A DNA stretch of 36,813 bases, from contig CANPXW010000015.1 of assembly GCA_947587025.1 (NCBI GenBank), positions 1-36,813 of the forward strand, read 5' to 3'. Every line of letters begins with the position of its first letter. The first letter of the stretch is position 1. Source of the stretch: an uncultured Oscillospiraceae bacterium (GTDB taxonomy: Bacteria > Bacillota > Clostridia > Oscillospirales > Oscillospiraceae). The translations under genes were made by a program, and so were the position numbers. This document shows positions 31,804-36,813 of this stretch, piece by piece. The notes beneath the pieces were generated by a model. That model was not told the origin of the DNA, did no database searches, and saw only the letters and a program-made list of their open reading frames with translations.

Positions 31804-32613
31804 TCAGCCGCCCCGGCGCTTCTCCCGCACGGCGTTGGCCCACGCCCCCAGAAACAGCAGGAACAGCGAGCAGTACATCCAGAACAGGGAGATGATGACG
31901 ATGGCCACGCCGCCGTAGATGCTGTAAAAGCCGAACCGGTCCACCGCCCAGGAGTATATCTGGGAGAAGGCCAGCCAGGCCGCCGCCGAGAAGGCCGCGC
32001 CGGGCAGCTGGCGCACGAAGCGCAGCTTTTTGTGGGGCACCGTGGAGAACAGCAGGGCGTTGATGGCGGTGACCATGACGAAGAACGTCAGCCCCCGCAG
32101 CCGCAGCACCGTGCTCCACAGCCGAGCGATGGGGATGAGCTTCTCCCCTATGAACAGCAGCACGATGTTGCCCAGCACCAGCGCCAGCAGCGCTGCGGTG
32201 TACAGCGCGCCCAGCAGCCGCCGGAACAGGAAGTTGCCCGTGACCTTGCCGTCGTAGATCTGGCCGATGCCCCGCATCACCTGGCTGAGGAACTTGCCGG
32301 CGGACCACAGTTCGATCACCACGCCCACGCCCAGGGCCGTGGTGGAGCCGGCGTACACCCCGCCCACCAGGTCCTCCACCAGCTCCTGCACCGGCGCCGG
32401 GGCGTACCCCAGCAGATCCAGCAGCCCGTCCTGCAGCTGCTGCTGGGAGAAGGGCAGATAGGGCAGCAGGCCCAGCAGCAGCACCACCAGCGGGCCCAGT
32501 GAGAAGAACAGGTAATACGCCCCGCTGGCGGCGTACAGGCCGATGCTCGCCTGGCCGTACTCCGCCGCGTACCATGGCAGCCGCAGCGCCGCCATCCGCA
32601 GCTTATCCCGCAT
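31804..32613 (-). CDS. YihY/BrkB family membrane protein
   Basis: A 269-residue integral membrane protein of the YihY/virulence factor BrkB family. It has an amphipathic start, then six hydrophobic segments. Typical stretches are ASGAYYLFFSLGPLVVLLL, the GLTFFVMVTAINALLF area, and the C-terminal FGFYSIYGGVAIVIISLFWMY. Members were once called ribonuclease BN by mistake; the true role is unclear, possibly transport of ions or lipids. A GGGGAGGGG site is 5-6 nt before the ATG. A GC-rich hairpin (32632-32648) lies in the leader just upstream of it. Confidence 0.9.
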   Translation of the reverse strand: MRDKLRMAALRLPWYAAEYGQASIGLYAASGAYYLFFSLGPLVVLLLGLLPYLPFSQQQLQDGLLDLLGYAPAPVQELVEDLVGGVYAGSTTALGVGVVIELWSAGKFLSQVMRGIGQIYDGKVTGNFLFRRLLGALYTAALLALVLGNIVLLFIGEKLIPIARLWSTVLRLRGLTFFVMVTAINALLFSTVPHKKLRFVRQLPGAAFSAAAWLAFSQIYSWAVDRFGFYSIYGGVAIVIISLFWMYCSLFLLFLGAWANAVREKRRGG

Positions 32614-32631
32614 ATCGCTCCCCTCCCCACA

Positions 32632-32662
32632 GGCCGCCCCCGGCGGCCTTTTCTATCTTTTT
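32632..32662 (+). terminator. Plus-strand terminator-like hairpin in the BrkB leader
   Basis: GGCCGCC (32632-32638) pairs with GGCGGCC (32642-32648), followed on the plus strand by TTTTCTATCTTTTT. No plus-strand gene ends here. On the minus strand, where the genes lie, it has no U-tract after it. Confidence 0.45.
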
Positions 32663-32708
32663 ATCTTTACTATCCGACATGTTCCAGTATGCCCCCGCCA
32701 TGGGGACG

Positions 32709-33377
32709 TCATATGTGCAGCAGATATTGGTAAAGGGGCATCAGGGCCGAGTAGATGTCCACCACCTGGTCCAGCAGCTCCCGGCCCGGCGGGTCCGGCT
32801 CGAACCACACCTTTTTGCCCATCTCCACGGCCCGGGCGTTATACCAGGGCCGCAGCAGCGGTCCCGGGTCGCCCTTGGGCTTTTTGTACTCCTCCCAGTA
32901 GGGGGCCAGATCGCCCCGTCTGTTCAGCGCCCGGACGATCTTCGCCAGCCGCTTGGGGTCCGCGTCGATGCTGGCACGCCAGCGCTCCAGCATGTCCCCC
33001 TTCATGTTCCAGCAGCCCATGCCCGCCTCCCAGCTCTTGGCGTCGATGCCGAACCAGAACTGGGGCGTGGGGGTGTATATCTCGGCGGACACCCCCAGGG
33101 AGAACCACATGTGCTCCTTGAAAGGCCCCCGGCCGAACAGCCGCCGGGCGTCCCGCCATATGCGGGAGACGTGCAGCGCCGTGGCCTGGCCGGGGAACCG
33201 CTCGTCCAGCGCGCCGCGCACGTCCTCCGCCAGGGCGTGGATGGGCCCGTTCAGGCAGCGCTCGAACTGGTCCCTGTGCTCGTTGAACCAGGGCCGCTCA
33301 TTATTAAAGGAAAGACCCCACAGAAATTCCGGAAGGTCCTTGGGAAAGCCCTCGAAGGGCGGTATATCCTTTGGCAT
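32709..33377 (-). CDS. DUF2461 domain protein
   Basis: A 222-residue soluble protein covering the full DUF2461 (TIGR02453) domain. It begins with FPKDLPEFLWGLSFNNERPWFNEH, the family pattern FLxxLxxNNxxxWF, and has ALHVSRIWRDARR and FSLGVSAEIYTPTPQFWFGI further on. Biochemical role is not known for the family. The gene lies 95 nt upstream of the BrkB gene on the same strand and could be co-transcribed with it. No signal peptide or membrane segment. Confidence 0.87.
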   Translation of the reverse strand: MPKDIPPFEGFPKDLPEFLWGLSFNNERPWFNEHRDQFERCLNGPIHALAEDVRGALDERFPGQATALHVSRIWRDARRLFGRGPFKEHMWFSLGVSAEIYTPTPQFWFGIDAKSWEAGMGCWNMKGDMLERWRASIDADPKRLAKIVRALNRRGDLAPYWEEYKKPKGDPGPLLRPWYNARAVEMGKKVWFEPDPPGRELLDQVVDIYSALMPLYQYLLHI

Positions 33378-33487
33378 GCTCGCGCCTCCTCAAACAACAT
33401 TATCATATCATAGGACCGGCGGAAAATACAACCTCCCTGTCCGGAGCAGCAATTATGAATAAATTACAAATAATAACGTCTATCCCC

Positions 33488-33516
33488 TTGACATATACTG
33501 ACCGATGTGGTAGATT
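33488..33516 (+). promoter_or_regulatory. Sigma-A promoter of hrcA-grpE-dnaK
   Basis: TTGACA (33488-33493), 17-nt spacer, TAGATT (33511-33516). The -10 box overlaps the first bases of the CIRCE operator. Confidence 0.88.
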
Positions 33517-33541
33517 AGCACTCGAAGGAAAAGAGTGCTAG
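33515..33541 (+). promoter_or_regulatory. CIRCE operator for HrcA
   Basis: TTAGCACTC (33515-33523), a 9-nt spacer, GAGTGCTAG (33533-33541). This is the classic CIRCE inverted repeat with one deviation, G for A at the last base. HrcA bound here blocks the overlapping promoter until heat or misfolded protein occupies GroEL. Confidence 0.95.
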
Positions 33542-33573
33542 CAAAGCACACCAGGGATTGCCAGGAGGCAGCC

Positions 33574-34653
33574 ATGGAACTGAGCGCCAGAAAGAAAAGC
33601 ATATTGACGGCCGTGGTGGAGGGCTACATCGCCACCGCCGAGCCGGTGGGCTCCAAGGCCCTGGCGGAGCGTATCGGCTGTTCCTCGGCCACCATCCGCA
33701 ACGAGATGAGCGAGCTGACCGGCATGGGCCTGCTGGAGCAGCCCCACACCAGCGCCGGACGCATCCCCTCCGCCGCCGGCTACCGGCTGTACGTCAACGA
33801 GCTGATGGAGAAGCAGAAGCTGTCCGAGGCCGAGGCCGCCGCCATCAACGAGAAGCTGGCCCGCAAGGACGAGCAGATCGAAAAGCTCATGGCCGAGGTG
33901 GGACAGCTGACCAGCTCCATGACCCGCTACCCCGCCTACGCCCTGACCATGAAGCCCCCTGTGGCGGCCAAGCGCTTCGACTTCATCTACGTGGACGCCA
34001 ACACCTTCATCGTGGTGGCCCTGCTGACGGACAACACGGTGAAGAACAAGCTGGTGCATCTGCCGTTCTCCGTGCATCAGGAGCAGATCACCACCCTCTC
34101 GGCGCTGTTCAACGCCAACTTCACCGGCGTGACGGACCGGGAGATCACCGACAGCCTCATCCGCTCCACGGAGCGGGCCGCTAGGGACACCTACGGCCTG
34201 GTGGCGGTCATCGCCAGCTTTCTGATGGAGTGTCTGGCGGCGGCGCGCACCGCGCCCATGGAGGTGGCCGGCGCGTCTCAGCTGCTGAACCAGCCGGAAT
34301 TCCGGGACCCGGACAAGGCCCACGCGCTGATGAGCTTCATCTCTGACGGAAGCCGCCTGGTGAGCGATCTGCCCGCCCTGGGCACGGAGCAGGAGGGCCT
34401 GCGGGTGACCATCGGGCCGGAGAACCTGGCCGAGGAGCTGCGGGATTCCAGCGTGGTGATGGCCTCCTACGACGCCGGGGACGGCATGCGGGGCTATATC
34501 GGCGTGGTGGGGCCCACGAGGATGGACTACTCCAGCGTGGCGGCCAAGCTCAGCTACATCGCCGCAGGGCTCAGCCGGCTGTTCGCCGGCACCGACGCCC
34601 CCAAGGGTCTGGATAACAAACTGGTACTGAAGGAAAGTGAACGCCATGAGTAA
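33574..34653 (+). CDS. hrcA: Heat-inducible transcription repressor HrcA
   Basis: A 359-residue repressor. The N-terminal winged helix shows VVEGYIATAEPVGSKALAE and CSSATIRNEMSELTGMGLLEQPHTSAGRIPS, the HrcA signature. The central and C-terminal GAF-like parts end in YIGVVGPTRMDYSSVAAKLSYIA. The start MELSARKKSI has AGGAGG 6 nt upstream. First gene of the operon and repressor of it through the CIRCE site at 33515-33541. It overlaps grpE by 8 bases. Confidence 0.97.
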   Translation: MELSARKKSILTAVVEGYIATAEPVGSKALAERIGCSSATIRNEMSELTGMGLLEQPHTSAGRIPSAAGYRLYVNELMEKQKLSEAEAAAINEKLARKDEQIEKLMAEVGQLTSSMTRYPAYALTMKPPVAAKRFDFIYVDANTFIVVALLTDNTVKNKLVHLPFSVHQEQITTLSALFNANFTGVTDREITDSLIRSTERAARDTYGLVAVIASFLMECLAAARTAPMEVAGASQLLNQPEFRDPDKAHALMSFISDGSRLVSDLPALGTEQEGLRVTIGPENLAEELRDSSVVMASYDAGDGMRGYIGVVGPTRMDYSSVAAKLSYIAAGLSRLFAGTDAPKGLDNKLVLKESERHE

Positions 34654-35188
34654 GAAGGACGAGAAGAAGAACAAGGCCCAGCAGCCGGACGAGCCGGAAA
34701 AGGACGCGGCCGCTCCCGCCCCCGAGGCGGAGCCGGAAAAGGCCCCCGAGATAAGCGAGACCGACAAGCTCCAGGCCAGCCTGGCCGAGGCCAACGACAA
34801 GTACCTGCGCATGCTGGCCGAGTACGACAATTACCGCCGCCGCAGCGCCAAGGAGCGGGAGAACATCTACGCCGACGTGCGGGCCGACACGGTGAAGAAA
34901 TTCCTGCCGGTGTACGACAACCTGGCCCGGGCCGCCCAGCACGAGACCGACGACGAGACGAAAAAGGGCGTGGAGGGCATCCTGGCCCAGTTCAAGACCA
35001 TCCTGGAGAGCCTGGGCGTGACGGAGATCGAGACCGTGGGCAAAAAGTTCGACGCCAATCTCCACGACGCGCTGCTGCACATCGAGGATGAGAAATACGG
35101 CGAGGGCGAGATCGTCCTGGAGCTGGAAAAGGGCTTCAAGCTGGGGGACAAGGTCATCCGCTTCGCCAAGGTCCAGGTGGCCAACTAA
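34646..35188 (+). CDS. grpE: Nucleotide exchange factor GrpE
   Basis: A 180-residue co-chaperone that releases ADP from DnaK. The first 50 residues are charged and low in complexity (Glu, Lys, Ala, Pro). Then comes the long coiled coil DKYLRMLAEYDNYRRRSAKERE, and the beta domain ends with the family motif FDANLHDALLHIEDEKYGEGEIV. The ATG overlaps the hrcA end (ATGAGTAA), so its translation is coupled; an AAGGAAAG lies upstream inside hrcA. Length is at the lower normal limit. Confidence 0.97.
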   Translation: MSKKDEKKNKAQQPDEPEKDAAAPAPEAEPEKAPEISETDKLQASLAEANDKYLRMLAEYDNYRRRSAKERENIYADVRADTVKKFLPVYDNLARAAQHETDDETKKGVEGILAQFKTILESLGVTEIETVGKKFDANLHDALLHIEDEKYGEGEIVLELEKGFKLGDKVIRFAKVQVAN

Positions 35189-35269
35189 AAACGCATATCC
35201 GTCCCGGACGGGACTTTAAACTTAATAAACTTAATAAACTACGAATTTTGCATACAGGAGGAAATAAAA
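35189..35269 (+). other. grpE-dnaK intergenic region with short hairpin and tandem repeat
   Basis: It holds a small inverted repeat, GTCCC-GGAC-GGGAC (35201-35214), and a tandem 10-nt repeat CTTAATAAAC (35221-35240 region). There is no clear promoter. The hairpin is too short for a strong terminator; it may be a weak attenuator or a processing site between the two cistrons. Confidence 0.5.

Positions 35270-36813
<1,544 letters not shown>

Overview
This 36.8-kb window is GC-rich bacterial chromosome, densely packed and with no rRNA or tRNA genes. The content points to a spore-forming anaerobic Firmicute with high GC, most like the Oscillospiraceae/Ruminococcaceae gut Clostridia. The signs are a butyrate-type hbd-bcd-etfB cluster, an iron-sulfur L-serine dehydratase of two subunits, the sporulation genes spoIIAA-spoIIAB-sigF and spoIIID, hrcA-grpE-dnaK behind a CIRCE element, a Gram-positive-type DnaK, and many Shine-Dalgarno sites of the AGGAGG type. 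This is inference from gene content; no phylogeny was run.

Layout. 1-2290 (minus): hbd, bcd and the start of etfB, the butyryl-CoA branch, behind a strong sigma-A promoter. 2386-3925 (minus): sdaAB-sdaAA, serine to pyruvate. 3996-7976 (minus): two large secreted paralogues in tandem, each with its own nearly identical promoter and a terminator. 8087-9584 (minus): the spoIIA operon for sigma-F control. 9692-10772 (minus): an ECF sigma factor and its membrane anti-sigma partner, with a SigW-like promoter that suggests autoregulation. 10953-12308 (minus): a secreted beta-rich protein. 12455-16190 (minus): a translationally coupled thioredoxin reductase-like flavoprotein, thioredoxin and valyl-tRNA synthetase. 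16300-17628 (minus): a MATE transporter with a duplicated promoter region.

17750-18126 is the main stretch without a protein gene. It holds a probable ~200-nt structured non-coding RNA with its own promoter and intrinsic terminator. After it come a small lipoprotein gene and a PcrA-type helicase that appears to be read from a leaderless mRNA. An AT-richer GNAT acetyltransferase follows, then an MFS drug-efflux-type transporter preceded by a 15-codon leader peptide and competing hairpins, which looks like a ribosome-mediated attenuator.

23210-30124 (plus) carries two BlaI-type repressor plus M56 membrane-protease modules. Each sits behind a TTGACA-17-TAGTRT promoter with three 14-bp dyad operators, two of them in the same register in both modules. 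Between the modules lie spoIIID and a two-gene operon of an aluminium-resistance/methionine-gamma-lyase-like PLP enzyme with an EamA-type transporter. Neither protease has a recognisable beta-lactam sensor domain, so the signals are unknown.

30181-33377 (minus) holds a second MATE transporter with a His/Arg-rich tail, a YihY/BrkB membrane protein and a DUF2461 protein. 33488 to the end (plus) is the hrcA-grpE-dnaK heat-shock operon, with dnaK cut by the window edge.

The best candidates for something undescribed are the non-coding RNA at about 17842-18041, the MFS attenuator, and the twin BlaI/M56 sensors with their shared operator layout.
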